A stretch of DNA of 46,074 nucleotides. Origin: Streptomyces cahuitamycinicus (GTDB lineage: Bacteria; Actinomycetota; Actinomycetes; Streptomycetales; Streptomycetaceae). Below are positions 8,814 through 16,800 of the stretch, in pieces. The translations under genes and the position numbers were made by a program. Location: positions 1 to 46,074 of the forward strand of contig NZ_POUC01000016.1 of assembly GCF_002891435.1 (NCBI RefSeq), given 5' to 3'. Position 1 is the first letter of the stretch; every line of letters begins with the position of its first letter. Under the pieces are notes generated by a model. It was not told the origin of the DNA and made no database searches. It saw only the letters and a program-made list of their open reading frames with translations.

Positions 8814-8850
8814 ACGAAGTTCGATACTTCGTTCAGCGATCGAAAGTATG
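8814..8850. promoter_or_regulatory. Inverted repeats, possible operator
   Basis: ACGAAGT (8814-8820) and ACTTCGT (8826-8832) form a perfect inverted repeat around TCGAT. The overlapping ATACTT...AAGTAT pair (8824-8829 and 8844-8849) makes a second, wider dyad. It lies upstream of the AraC remnant and is probably the relic of its control region or a site for another repressor. Confidence 0.45.
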
Positions 8851-9520
8851 GGCATGTCTGCCGCGCGTCAATATCTCTGCCGAAGAAGGCGCTTTCGCGC
8901 CGGGTGGCAGGCGGGCAGTCCGCTTCGCCCGCTGCCCCGTGTTACCCAAACGTGATGGCCTGCTTCTCGCGCAACCTCTTGACCAGGGGGGATGGTGGGC
9001 GCTCATATGACCTCCTCATCACTGACACACTTGAGGGAGGTACGGTCGTGGCATATCCGGCGCGCAGCAGCACCTCCCTGGCAGGTTGCGGCCAACGATT
9101 AGACCGCGCTTCTCCTTGCGAAAGCCGGGCGAAGTGAGCGCCCGTACTCCCTGCGACGCCGCCGGGTCCGGGTTCGCGCCCCGGAGCCGGAGTTCTCGGC
9201 ACCTCTGCTGAGCCGGGTCCGCCAGGGCCTCTTCGCAGTGGCGGAGTGAAGCCGCGCCCTGCTCCTGGAGCCGTCGAGGAGTGGAACGAGGGAGCGGCCC
9301 GACCGGAGCACTTCCGGTCGTCATCGAGCCCGGACCCATCGCCCGCGTCGGCCGGGCGGCATCAGCGCCACGACCACTTCGCCGACCCCGACCCTGATCC
9401 CGCCCTGCCCGCCGATCTGCTCCTCCGGTGCCGAGCGCCTCGCCGGCTCCCCGCCCTCTGTGTCCGGTTGTTCCCAGCCGCACTCCACCCTGGCCACCCT
9501 CTGACGGCACGCGCCACGCA
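8851..9520. other. Long spacer without a convincing gene
   Basis: Both strands are open in several frames but none resembles a known protein. A GTG at 9048, with a good GAGGGAGGT site, opens a frame of only 29 residues. AGGGAGGT near 9034 and ACCTCCCT near 9073 are complementary and could form a hairpin. This stretch probably contains the remains of older genes. Confidence 0.35.
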
Positions 9521-9521
9521 T

Positions 9522-9537
9522 GTTCAATATTTCGAAC
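9522..9537. promoter_or_regulatory. Dyad upstream of second sugar operon, possible operator
   Basis: GTTCAATATTTCGAAC has complementary outer halves (GTTC...GAAC, with an AT-rich centre) and lies 109 bases before the binding-protein start. Sugar-operon repressors of the LacI and ROK types use dyads of this size. No regulator gene is adjacent, so the regulator would be encoded elsewhere. Confidence 0.45.
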
Positions 9538-9645
9538 GTTGGTCGACCCGCAGAACCGGCATCACTTTCCTGGTTTCCGACGGAACGTCAGAAGCCGCAG
9601 CAACCGAGTCCCATCCCCGGGCCGGCTCAACGAAGGAGATCAAGC

Positions 9646-10650
9646 ATGCTCAGCAGAAGAAACTTCCTCACCGCCGCGGTCGGTGTGGCGGCTGCGACCG
9701 GACTCGCGGCCTGCGCCAAGGAGGACGGCGCCTCTTCCGCCTCCGCCGGCAGCGGCAGCAAGGCGATCACCCTCGGCTTCTCCCAGGTCGGCTCGGAAAG
9801 CGGCTGGCGCACCGCCAACAGCGACTCGGTGAAGTCGGCCGCCAAGGAGGCGGGTTACACCCTCAAGTTCTCCGACGCCCAGCAGAAGCAGGAGAACCAG
9901 ATCTCCGCGATCCGCAACTACATCGCGCAGAAGGTCGACGTCATCGCCTTCTCGCCGGTGGTCGTCACCGGCTGGGACGCGGTGCTCAAGGAGGCCAAGG
10001 CCGCGAAGATCCCGGTGGTCCTCACCGACCGCTCCGTCGAGACCTCCGACGACTCCCTGTACGTGACCCTGGTGGGCTCCGACTTCACGGACGAGGGCCG
10101 CCGCGCCGCCAAGATCCTGGAGAAGGTCCTGGAGAAGGCGGGCCACAAGGGCGCCGTGAAGATCGCCCAGCTGGAGGGCACCACCGGCGCCGCCCCCGCG
10201 ATCGAGCGCGCCAAGGGCTTCAAGGAGGTCATGGAGGCGGACCACGCGGACGACTGGAAGGTCGTCGTCAGCCAGACCGGTGACTTCACCCGGGCCGGCG
10301 GCAAGCAGGTCATGGCGGCCTTCCTCCAGTCCAACCCGGACATCAACGTGCTCTTCGCGCACAACGACGACATGGCCATCGGCGCCATCCAGTCCATCGA
10401 GGCGGCCGGCAAGAAGCCCGGCAAGGACATCCTCATCGTCTCCATCGACGGCGTGAAGGACGGCTTCGTCGCCATGTCCGAAGGCAAGATCAACGCCATC
10501 GTCGAGTGCAACCCGCTGCTCGGCCCGCAGCTGATGGAGGTCGTGAAGAAGGTCAAGGACGGCGAGACGGTCGAACGCTGGATCAAGACCAAGGAGAGCG
10601 ACTTCATGCAGGACCAGGCCAAGGACGCGCTCCCCACCCGCAAGTACTGA
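9646..10650 (+). CDS. ytfQ: Sugar ABC transporter substrate-binding lipoprotein (YtfQ-like)
   Basis: A 334-residue periplasmic-binding-protein type I lipoprotein. The signal MLSRRNFLTAAVGVAAATGL combines a twin-arginine motif (SRRNFL) with a lipobox LAAC, so Tat export and lipidation are likely. TLGFSQVGSESGWRTANS is characteristic of YtfQ galactofuranose-binding proteins, whose motif GWR contacts the sugar. ATG 9646 follows a strong GAAGGAGA site; upstream in-frame codons are ignored because they precede the signal peptide. Substrate could be galactofuranose or, as in the related bifidobacterial Fru system, fructose, ribose or xylose. Confidence 0.85.
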   Translation: MLSRRNFLTAAVGVAAATGLAACAKEDGASSASAGSGSKAITLGFSQVGSESGWRTANSDSVKSAAKEAGYTLKFSDAQQKQENQISAIRNYIAQKVDVIAFSPVVVTGWDAVLKEAKAAKIPVVLTDRSVETSDDSLYVTLVGSDFTDEGRRAAKILEKVLEKAGHKGAVKIAQLEGTTGAAPAIERAKGFKEVMEADHADDWKVVVSQTGDFTRAGGKQVMAAFLQSNPDINVLFAHNDDMAIGAIQSIEAAGKKPGKDILIVSIDGVKDGFVAMSEGKINAIVECNPLLGPQLMEVVKKVKDGETVERWIKTKESDFMQDQAKDALPTRKY

Positions 10651-10666
10651 CCGACCGTCCCCACCG

Positions 10667-10714
10667 GCGGGAGCCTCCGGCCGGGCCGACATCCCTCGGC
10701 CGGGAGGCTCCCCG
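10667..10714 (+). promoter_or_regulatory. Intercistronic hairpin after the binding-protein gene
   Basis: GGGAGCCTCC (10670-10679) pairs with GGAGGCTCCC (10703-10712), and the inner GGCCG/CGGCC extends the stem with a small bulge. It sits in the 95-base gap before the ATPase gene. As in the first sugar operon, it probably raises binding-protein mRNA relative to the downstream genes. Confidence 0.55.
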
Positions 10715-10745
10715 CGGACCTGGACCATTCACGAGGAGCGCTGCC

Positions 10746-12284
10746 ATGGCAGAGCCGCGGCCCGTCCTGGAGATGACGGGCATAGTCAAAGAGTTTCCGG
10801 GGGTACGGGCTCTGTCGGGCGTCGACTTCCGGCTCTTCCCCGGCGAGATCCACGCCTTGATGGGCGAGAACGGTGCGGGGAAGTCCACCCTCATCAAGGT
10901 GCTGACGGGCGTCTACTCCCTGGACGGCGGCACCATCACCCTGGACGGCGAGTCCGTACGGTTCGGCAGCCCGCTCCAGGCGCAGCAGGCCGGCATCAGC
11001 ACGGTCTACCAGGAGGTCAACCTCTGTCCCAACCTGTCGGTGGCGGAGAACATCTTCATCGGACGCGAACCCACCCGCGCCGGCCGCATCCAGTGGAAGC
11101 GGATGCGCAAGGAGGCGGCGGAGCTGGTCGACCGGCTCGGACTCGACATCGACGTCGCCGCGCCGCTGTCCTCGTACCCGCTGGCCGTGCAGCAACTGGT
11201 CGCGATCGTACGGTCGGTGGGCACCGTGGACGGGGACGGCGCGGGACTCGGCACCAAGGTGCTGGTCCTCGACGAGCCGACCTCCAGCCTCGACCGCGAC
11301 GAGGTCCTCGAACTGTTCCGCCTGATGCGGCAGTTGAGGGACGAGGGCGTCGCGATCCTGTTCGTGTCGCACTTCCTCGACCAGATCTACGAGGTCTGCG
11401 ACCGGATGACCGTCCTGCGCAACGGCACCCTGGTCGGCGAGCACCTGGTCCGCGACCTCGACCAGGTCGGGCTGATCGAGCTGATGATCGGCAAGGCCCT
11501 GGACCAGCTCGAGGAACTGCACGAGCACCAGATGCGCTCCGACGTCGGCGAGACCCTGGTCAAGGCCGAGGGGCTCGGCCGCACCGGCGGGATCGCCCCC
11601 TTCGACCTGGAGATCAACAAGGGCGAGGTGCTCGGACTCGCCGGCCTGCTGGGATCGGGCCGCACCGAACTCGCCCGGCTGCTGTTCGGAGCCGACCAGC
11701 CCGACAGCGGCAAGGTGACCATCGGCGGCGAGCAGGTCTCCATGAGCGCCCCGAACGACGCCATCGACGCCGGTGTGGCGTTCTGCTCGGAGAACCGCAA
11801 GAGCGAGGGACTGGTCCCCGACCTGACGGTGCGCGAGAACATCATCCTCGCCCTCCAGGCGGCCCGCGGCTGGACCCGGCCCATCCCGGCCTCCCAGCGC
11901 GACGAACTCGTCGCCACGTACATCAAGGCGCTGGACATCCGCCCCGCCGACCCGGAAGCCCGCGTCGGTCGGCTCAGCGGCGGCAACCAGCAGAAGGTAC
12001 TGCTCGCCCGCTGGCTGATCACCCAGCCCAAGCTGCTGATTCTCGACGAGCCGACGCGCGGCATCGACATCGGCGCCAAGACGGAGATCCAGAAACTGGT
12101 GGTGTCCCTCTCCGAGGACGGCATGTCGGTGCTCTACATCGCGGCCGAACTGGAGGAGGTGCTCCGGCTCAGCCACACCATCGGAGTGCTGCGCGACCGC
12201 CGGCTGGTGGCACGGCTGACCAACGGGCCGGAGATCACCACCAGCAAGATCCTCGAGACCATCGCGAGCGGAGAACACCAGTGA
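10746..12284 (+). CDS. ytfR: Sugar ABC transporter ATP-binding protein, two domains (YtfR-like)
   Basis: A 512-residue tandem ABC ATPase of the RbsA/AraG/YtfR type. The N-terminal domain has an intact Walker A GENGAGKST (residues 40-48) and Walker B VLVLDEPTSSLD, but its signature is degenerate (YPLAVQQLV). The second domain has a degenerate Walker A (GLLGSGRTELA), an intact signature LSGGNQQKV and Walker B LLILDEPTRGID. This complementary pattern is normal for the class. ATG 10746 follows GAGGAGCGCTGCC. The stop overlaps the next GTG by 4 bases. Confidence 0.9.
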   Translation: MAEPRPVLEMTGIVKEFPGVRALSGVDFRLFPGEIHALMGENGAGKSTLIKVLTGVYSLDGGTITLDGESVRFGSPLQAQQAGISTVYQEVNLCPNLSVAENIFIGREPTRAGRIQWKRMRKEAAELVDRLGLDIDVAAPLSSYPLAVQQLVAIVRSVGTVDGDGAGLGTKVLVLDEPTSSLDRDEVLELFRLMRQLRDEGVAILFVSHFLDQIYEVCDRMTVLRNGTLVGEHLVRDLDQVGLIELMIGKALDQLEELHEHQMRSDVGETLVKAEGLGRTGGIAPFDLEINKGEVLGLAGLLGSGRTELARLLFGADQPDSGKVTIGGEQVSMSAPNDAIDAGVAFCSENRKSEGLVPDLTVRENIILALQAARGWTRPIPASQRDELVATYIKALDIRPADPEARVGRLSGGNQQKVLLARWLITQPKLLILDEPTRGIDIGAKTEIQKLVVSLSEDGMSVLYIAAELEEVLRLSHTIGVLRDRRLVARLTNGPEITTSKILETIASGEHQ

Positions 12285-13375
12285 CCACCACCTCCCGCTG
12301 GCGAGCACTGACGCATCACCACCTGTTCTGGCCGGTCGCCGTCCTGATCGCCCTGCTGCTCGTCAACGTCCCCTTCACGCCCGGCTTCTTCTCGATCGAC
12401 ATGACGGACGGCCACCTCTACGGCAGCCTCGTCTCCATCGTGCTGTTCGGCTCACCGCTGATCCTGGTCGCGGTCGGCATGACCCTGGTCATCGCCACCG
12501 GCGGCATCGACCTCTCCGTCGGTGCCGTGGTCGCCATCACCGGCGCCCTGACCTGTTCGTACATCAGCGACCAGACCGACCAGAACACCCTGTCCGCGGT
12601 GTTCCTGGCGATGGGCATCGGGCTGGTGGCCGCGGTCGTCTGCGGTCTGTGGAACGGCTTCCTGGTGGCCAGGATGGGGATCCAGCCCATCATCGCGACC
12701 CTCATCATCATGGTCGCGGGCCGAGGTGTCGCCCAGCTGATCACCGACGGCCAGATCATCACCGTCAACAGCGAGCCGTACAAGCTGATCGGCGGCGGCT
12801 ACTGGCTGACCCTGCCCTTCTCCGTCTTCGTGGTGACCGCGGTGGTGGCCGTCACCGTGGCGCTGACCCGCCGCACGGCGCTCGGCCTGCTGGTCGAATC
12901 GGTCGGCGGCAACGCCGAGGCCAGCCGCCTGGTCGGCATCAGATCCACCCGCATCAAGATCATGGTCTACATGTTCTGCGCCCTGTGCGCGGGCATCGCG
13001 GGCCTGATGATCAGCTCCAACACCTCGGCCGCCGACGGCAACAACGCCGGTCTGTGGATCGAACTCGACGCCATCCTCGCCGTGGTGATCGGCGGCACCT
13101 CGCTTGCCGGCGGCCGGTTCTCCATCGGCGGCACGGTCGTCGGCGCCCTCGTCATCCAGACCCTGACCACCACGATCTACACCATCGGCGTGCCGACCCA
13201 GACCAACCTGGTCTTCAAGGCCGCCGTCGTCATCGTCGTCTGCCTGCTGCAGTCCCCGAAGTTCCGGGCCAAGGTCTTCGGCGCGAAGGGCCCCGAGGGC
13301 CCGCGCCGGGACGCCGCCCCGGTGGAGCCCGCTCCGGCGGCCGACGCCGCCCCGAAGATGGAGGTGTCGCGATGA
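12281..13375 (+). CDS. ytfT: Sugar ABC transporter permease 1 (YtfT-like)
   Basis: A 364-residue permease of the RbsC/YtfT family, with about nine membrane segments. LVAVGMTLVIATGGIDLSVG and VVIGGTSLAGGRFSIGGTVV are the two family signatures. The C-terminal 40 residues are hydrophilic and Pro/Ala-rich. GTG 12281 overlaps the ATPase stop (GTGA). With the next gene it should form a heterodimeric channel, as YtfT and YjfF do. Confidence 0.88.
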   Translation: MTTTSRWRALTHHHLFWPVAVLIALLLVNVPFTPGFFSIDMTDGHLYGSLVSIVLFGSPLILVAVGMTLVIATGGIDLSVGAVVAITGALTCSYISDQTDQNTLSAVFLAMGIGLVAAVVCGLWNGFLVARMGIQPIIATLIIMVAGRGVAQLITDGQIITVNSEPYKLIGGGYWLTLPFSVFVVTAVVAVTVALTRRTALGLLVESVGGNAEASRLVGIRSTRIKIMVYMFCALCAGIAGLMISSNTSAADGNNAGLWIELDAILAVVIGGTSLAGGRFSIGGTVVGALVIQTLTTTIYTIGVPTQTNLVFKAAVVIVVCLLQSPKFRAKVFGAKGPEGPRRDAAPVEPAPAADAAPKMEVSR

Positions 13376-14403
13376 GCGCGACCGCCCAGACCCCCAAGGC
13401 GGCTCCGCGCGGCAGCACCGCCTCCCGCGCCCGCGCCACGCGCCTGCTCGGCGACCGGCGCCTGCCCGTCCTCGTCACGGCCGCCCTGTTCATCGCCATG
13501 TACGTCGCCGGCCTCAGCCGGTACCAGAACTACGGGTTCGGCGAACCCCAGGTGTTCCTCAACCTGTTCATCGACAACGGCTATCTGCTCGTCGCCGCCA
13601 TCGGTGCCACCTTCGTCATCATGTCGGGCGGCATCGACCTGTCCGTGGGCTCGATGATCGGCTTCACCACCATGTTCACGGCGTGGCTGGTGGAGCGCCA
13701 GGGACTGCCGCTGCTCCTGGTCGTGCCCCTCGCACTGGCCGTCGGCGCCTTCGGCGGTTTCCTGATGGGCTACGTCATCCACAACTTCGAGATCCAGCCC
13801 TTCATCGTCACCCTCGCCGGGCTCTTCCTCTTCCGCGGGCTGTGCCTGGTCATCAGCAAGGAGTCCATCTCCATCAACGACGCCTCGGTGGGCACCCTGG
13901 CCCAGACGCGGGTGTCACTGGGCGTGGGGGACCTGTCGATCGGCGCCGTCGTGGCCCTGGTCGTCCTCGCCGTCGCCGCCTACGTGCTCCACTACACCCG
14001 CTTCGGACGCCGGGTGTACGCCATCGGCGGCAACGAGCAGTCGGCCCTGCTCATGGGCCTTCCGCTGGGCGGCACGAAGATCGCCGTGTACACGGTGAGC
14101 GGCTTCTGTTCGGCCCTGGCGGGCCTGCTGTTCATGCTCTACATCCAGTCGGGCGACCCGCTGCACGCCGTCGGCATGGAGCTCGACGCCATCGCCGCGG
14201 TGGTCATCGGCGGCACCCTGCTGACCGGCGGTTCCGGCTATGTGCTGGGCACGCTCTTCGGTGTCCTGGTGCTGGGTCTGATCAAGAGCGTCATCACGTT
14301 CGAGGGGACGCTCAGCTCCTGGTGGACGAAGATCGCCACGGGTGTGCTGCTGTGCGCCTTCATCCTGATCCAGCGGACCATGACGTCACGCCGGAAGGCT
14401 TGA
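13372..14403 (+). CDS. yjfF: Sugar ABC transporter permease 2 (YjfF-like)
   Basis: A 343-residue paralogous permease. The N-terminal 35 residues are polar; then about nine membrane segments follow. Motifs are LVAAIGATFVIMSGGIDLSV and AVVIGGTLLTGGSGYVLGTL. ATG 13372 overlaps the preceding stop (ATGA). Two dissimilar permeases per system is the mark of the YtfQRT-YjfF and FruEKFG group and separates it from ribose-type systems with one permease. Confidence 0.88.
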   Translation: MSATAQTPKAAPRGSTASRARATRLLGDRRLPVLVTAALFIAMYVAGLSRYQNYGFGEPQVFLNLFIDNGYLLVAAIGATFVIMSGGIDLSVGSMIGFTTMFTAWLVERQGLPLLLVVPLALAVGAFGGFLMGYVIHNFEIQPFIVTLAGLFLFRGLCLVISKESISINDASVGTLAQTRVSLGVGDLSIGAVVALVVLAVAAYVLHYTRFGRRVYAIGGNEQSALLMGLPLGGTKIAVYTVSGFCSALAGLLFMLYIQSGDPLHAVGMELDAIAAVVIGGTLLTGGSGYVLGTLFGVLVLGLIKSVITFEGTLSSWWTKIATGVLLCAFILIQRTMTSRRKA

Positions 14404-14467
14404 CGGGCATGGCTGAGAGCCGCGACAGCGGCAAGTGAGCCGACGCCGTCGGCGCGGCGACCACGGG

Positions 14468-14545
14468 GCCAAGGGAAAGCCGCAGACACGGGGCAACGGA
14501 AGAAGGGGCCGCACACTGCGCAACCGTTCACAGCTTTCCCTTGGC
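14468..14545 (+). terminator. Long-stem hairpin after the second sugar operon
   Basis: GCCAAGGGAAAGC (14468-14480) is perfectly complementary to GCTTTCCCTTGGC (14533-14545), with a 52-base loop. It lies 65 bases past the yjfF stop and precedes genes on the opposite strand, so it probably ends the operon transcript. Confidence 0.6.
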
Positions 14546-14598
14546 TTCCCGCAGGACCCGCCACGGGCAGTGCGGGCCGACGCCGGGTCGGCGACCCC

Positions 14599-14919
14599 CT
14601 ACTGCGTCGCGTCACAGCTCTCGCAGCGGCTCACAGCCGCCCGCTCGGTGTTGCCCTGGGTAGCGCGGAGCGGGCTGGAGGGAGTGAGACGACGCCATGC
14701 TCCGGGTGAAGGGGCGAGCACCCAGCCGTAGCGGGGTGGCTGGATGTCGGCCGGGTCGATGTGCGTGCAGCCCGGAAGGTGGGCCTTGCCGCTGGTGTGG
14801 ATGATGATCGAGACTGCCGGCCAACCGTCCCATTCGCTGGTGGTGGCTGCGCTGCTGTGAGCTGCGCGCGGAGCGCAGTCGGCGCAGTTGTGCATTTCAT
14901 GGCGTTCGCAGTACTGCAT
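14599..14919 (-). CDS. Small Cys/His-containing protein of unknown function
   Basis: A 106-residue frame starting MQYCERHEMHNCADCAPRAA. Four Cys and two His in the first 16 residues (CERHEMHNCADC) and a CESCD motif at the C-terminus suggest a metal-binding protein. The middle (VSIIIHTSGKAHLPGCTHID, then RYGWVLAPSPGAW) resembles a small family I associate with actinomycete mobile regions, but I cannot name it. ATG 14919 is preferred over 14994 because the longer start would run into the upstream gene. Confidence 0.55.
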   Translation of the reverse strand: MQYCERHEMHNCADCAPRAAHSSAATTSEWDGWPAVSIIIHTSGKAHLPGCTHIDPADIQPPRYGWVLAPSPGAWRRLTPSSPLRATQGNTERAAVSRCESCDATQ

Positions 14920-14932
14920 CGTCCTCACCCCG

Positions 14933-15592
14933 TCAGGTCTCGAGCCGTTGCTCGGTGCGCTCGAGCCACCGTCGGTACCAGTGCGCGAAGTCATGCCCGG
15001 TAGCCTCGATTCCTCGGTCCATCGGCCTCAGATCCTCCCAGATGGCACCTCGGTGCGGGCCCGTCATGACCATCAGCGACGCGTAGCCGCATCCCTGCTC
15101 GCTGAGGAACACCGCCCCCGCCTCCTGCGCGTCGTACAGCTCCTCGTAACGCGCGTCCCAGGCCGCGTACGCGCGACCGAACTCCTCGTCGGTCGCGAAG
15201 GCCTTCGGCGTGGGCTCCTCTGCCTCGAGCGCGGTGAGCTCGCTTCGCAGCGCCTCGGCCACGAAGGGGCGTCCGGCGAACTCGGCGGTGGTCGGCTGTG
15301 CGGGGAAGGCAAGCCCGATGCCGAGCCACTGCCACCGACCGTTACAAACGGTCGGTGTCATCAATCCGTAGTCGGGGCCGGCTCCCCCTCCTCCGACGCG
15401 AAGCAGGAAACTCCGATACTGCGCCGGCAGACTGCCGCCCAGGTCCGCTTCCAGCGCTCGGATCTGTTCTTCGCTCATGACCGGACCGAGGCGAAAGCCA
15501 TGCCCCCGTGCCCCGAAGATCGCGTCTGCCCCGGAGTGTTCGGCAAGCCGAAGCACCCGCTCCCGCACTCCCGCCCACATATCTTCGCCCAC
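14933..15592 (-). CDS. SMI1/KNR4-family protein, probable immunity protein
   Basis: A 219-residue SUKH-superfamily protein. The core begins with MSEEQIRALEADLGGSLPAQ and continues YRSFLLRVGGGGAGPDYGL, the classic pattern of an acidic helix followed by P..Y..FL...GGG. Length fits single-domain members. These proteins often neutralise contact-dependent or polymorphic toxins; no toxin gene is intact nearby, so it may be an orphan immunity gene. It precedes the small Cys/His gene by 13 bases in the same direction. Confidence 0.82.
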   Translation of the reverse strand: MGEDMWAGVRERVLRLAEHSGADAIFGARGHGFRLGPVMSEEQIRALEADLGGSLPAQYRSFLLRVGGGGAGPDYGLMTPTVCNGRWQWLGIGLAFPAQPTTAEFAGRPFVAEALRSELTALEAEEPTPKAFATDEEFGRAYAAWDARYEELYDAQEAGAVFLSEQGCGYASLMVMTGPHRGAIWEDLRPMDRGIEATGHDFAHWYRRWLERTEQRLET

Positions 15593-15691
15593 GGGCTCAC
15601 GCTAGCGAGACGCCCACCGCACTGGCACGGGATTTACCGTGGAGCAACGACGAAGCCTCCGCTCGAACTGACATGACAGGATTACGAGACG

Positions 15692-16318
15692 CTAGCCAGC
15701 GCCCATCCCGGCGGAGCGAATACGGCGAGACCTCCGCCAACCCCGGACCGTGTGGGCCACCATGGCGATCGCAACGGCAACAGCAGTGAACCGAACGGTG
15801 GTCCAGGTACCCAGAACAATCTGACTCGGCCCGCGCGACTCCGTCTCCAGGCGCATGGAAGTCTCGTAGAAAGCCACCAGGGGAACAAGCAGCCGGAAGA
15901 ACAGGCCGCCGATGCCCGGTACTTGTGCGAGGTTCCCCAGGAGCCCGAGGGGTGCTCCAAAGAAGAATGCCAGCGCACCCCAGAGGGCAATTCCGGATGA
16001 CCTCGCACCCGAGAAATTCAGTCCACCCAGGGAGGCCAGGTTTCCCTTGATCAGGTAGTAGGCCACGACACCGATAGCCAGCCCCAGAGGCGCGAGGATG
16101 ACCGATTCGATTTTGGACCGGCGGAAATAACCCACCAGAAACGCGTAACAGGCCCATGGCCACCCCCCTGTGAAAACGGCGCCCACGGCCGCACCCGGAC
16201 GACCACCCCAATGCTCAGCGGTAGGCCCTATCAGACCAAGCAACAAGCCAAGCCCGAGTGGCACCGCAAACGACGCGACCCGAGCATCCCGTAAGTTCAC
16301 TCTCTCCCCTTCGGTCAC
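15692..16318 (-). CDS. Multi-pass membrane protein, unknown function
   Basis: A 208-residue protein with five or six hydrophobic segments, including VPLGLGLLLGLIG, LAPLGLAIGVVAYYLIKGNL and LWGALAFFFGAPLGLLGNLA. A basic C-terminal tail (GWRRSRRIRSAG) should face the cytoplasm. The start ATG 16318 follows a GAAGGGGAGAG-type purine run. Base use is less GC-biased than that of the sugar operons. No family recognised; neighbouring genes suggest an accessory region. Confidence 0.68.
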   Translation of the reverse strand: MTEGERVNLRDARVASFAVPLGLGLLLGLIGPTAEHWGGRPGAAVGAVFTGGWPWACYAFLVGYFRRSKIESVILAPLGLAIGVVAYYLIKGNLASLGGLNFSGARSSGIALWGALAFFFGAPLGLLGNLAQVPGIGGLFFRLLVPLVAFYETSMRLETESRGPSQIVLGTWTTVRFTAVAVAIAMVAHTVRGWRRSRRIRSAGMGAG

Positions 16319-16352
16319 AATATGGAACGACTCCGGGCCCGTGTGCGCCCGA

Positions 16353-16481
16353 TGTCACGCCCCACCCGAGGGAGATCACCCCTCATCACGGCGGACCCAA
16401 CTGATCTACCAGCACATGACCAGCGGACGAGACCGAGCCATCGCGGACCGGCGCGGGGACATGATCCGCAAAGACGGATGA
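16353..16481 (+). pseudogene. Tyrosine integrase C-terminal remnant
   Basis: One plus-strand frame reads SSRRTQLIYQHMTSGRDRAI followed by ADRRGDMIRKDG and a stop. This matches the end of actinomycete phage-type integrases, where the catalytic Tyr lies in GHSS.RAALIYQH. The Tyr is present, but the GHS box is altered (GDHPSS) and everything upstream is missing. It marks a former integrated element. Confidence 0.62.
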
Positions 16482-16800
16482 AACACCCGCCTCGAAGAGG
16501 GGGGGGCGATCACGCCCGGGTCTCCGGCGAGACCTCCGGACTATACGGTCCAGCGGCCTCCTGCCGAGTCGTGTCGGCCCGGTCGCGTGTGCTGACCTGG
16601 CAAGTCAGCACCATGCGACGCACTGCGTCGTCCAGGCTTCGCATGGTGGCTTCGTTCACTTCGAACGGCAACGTTTGTCCACCGGTTCGGGAGGCAGCTA
16701 CCGGTCGGCGGCGCAGTGGATGTTCACGAAAATGACGTCACCGTGAGGCGGCCAGGCAGCTATGAGGGCGGCAGATTGACGCATCGTCGACGTGACGGGG
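16482..16800. other. Spacer with two adjacent hairpins, no gene
   Basis: GTGCTGAC (16589-16596) pairs with GTCAGCAC (16604-16611). CACCATGCGA (16609-16618) pairs with TCGCATGGTG (16639-16648) and shares three bases with the first structure, so the two are mutually exclusive. No open frame here is convincing. It may be a relic of the lost element's attachment or transfer region. Confidence 0.4.

Noticed and set aside
9048..9137. Plus-strand frame of 29 residues with a good GAGGGAGGT site
   Set aside because: Too short, no homology-like features, surrounded by apparently decayed sequence.
9918..12308. 796-residue minus frame opposite the sugar ABC operon
   Set aside because: Antisense shadow of high-GC coding DNA; the plus-strand proteins carry all expected motifs.
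14409..14438. Nine-codon frame after yjfF
   Set aside because: Probably chance; no ribosome site of its own and no known role.
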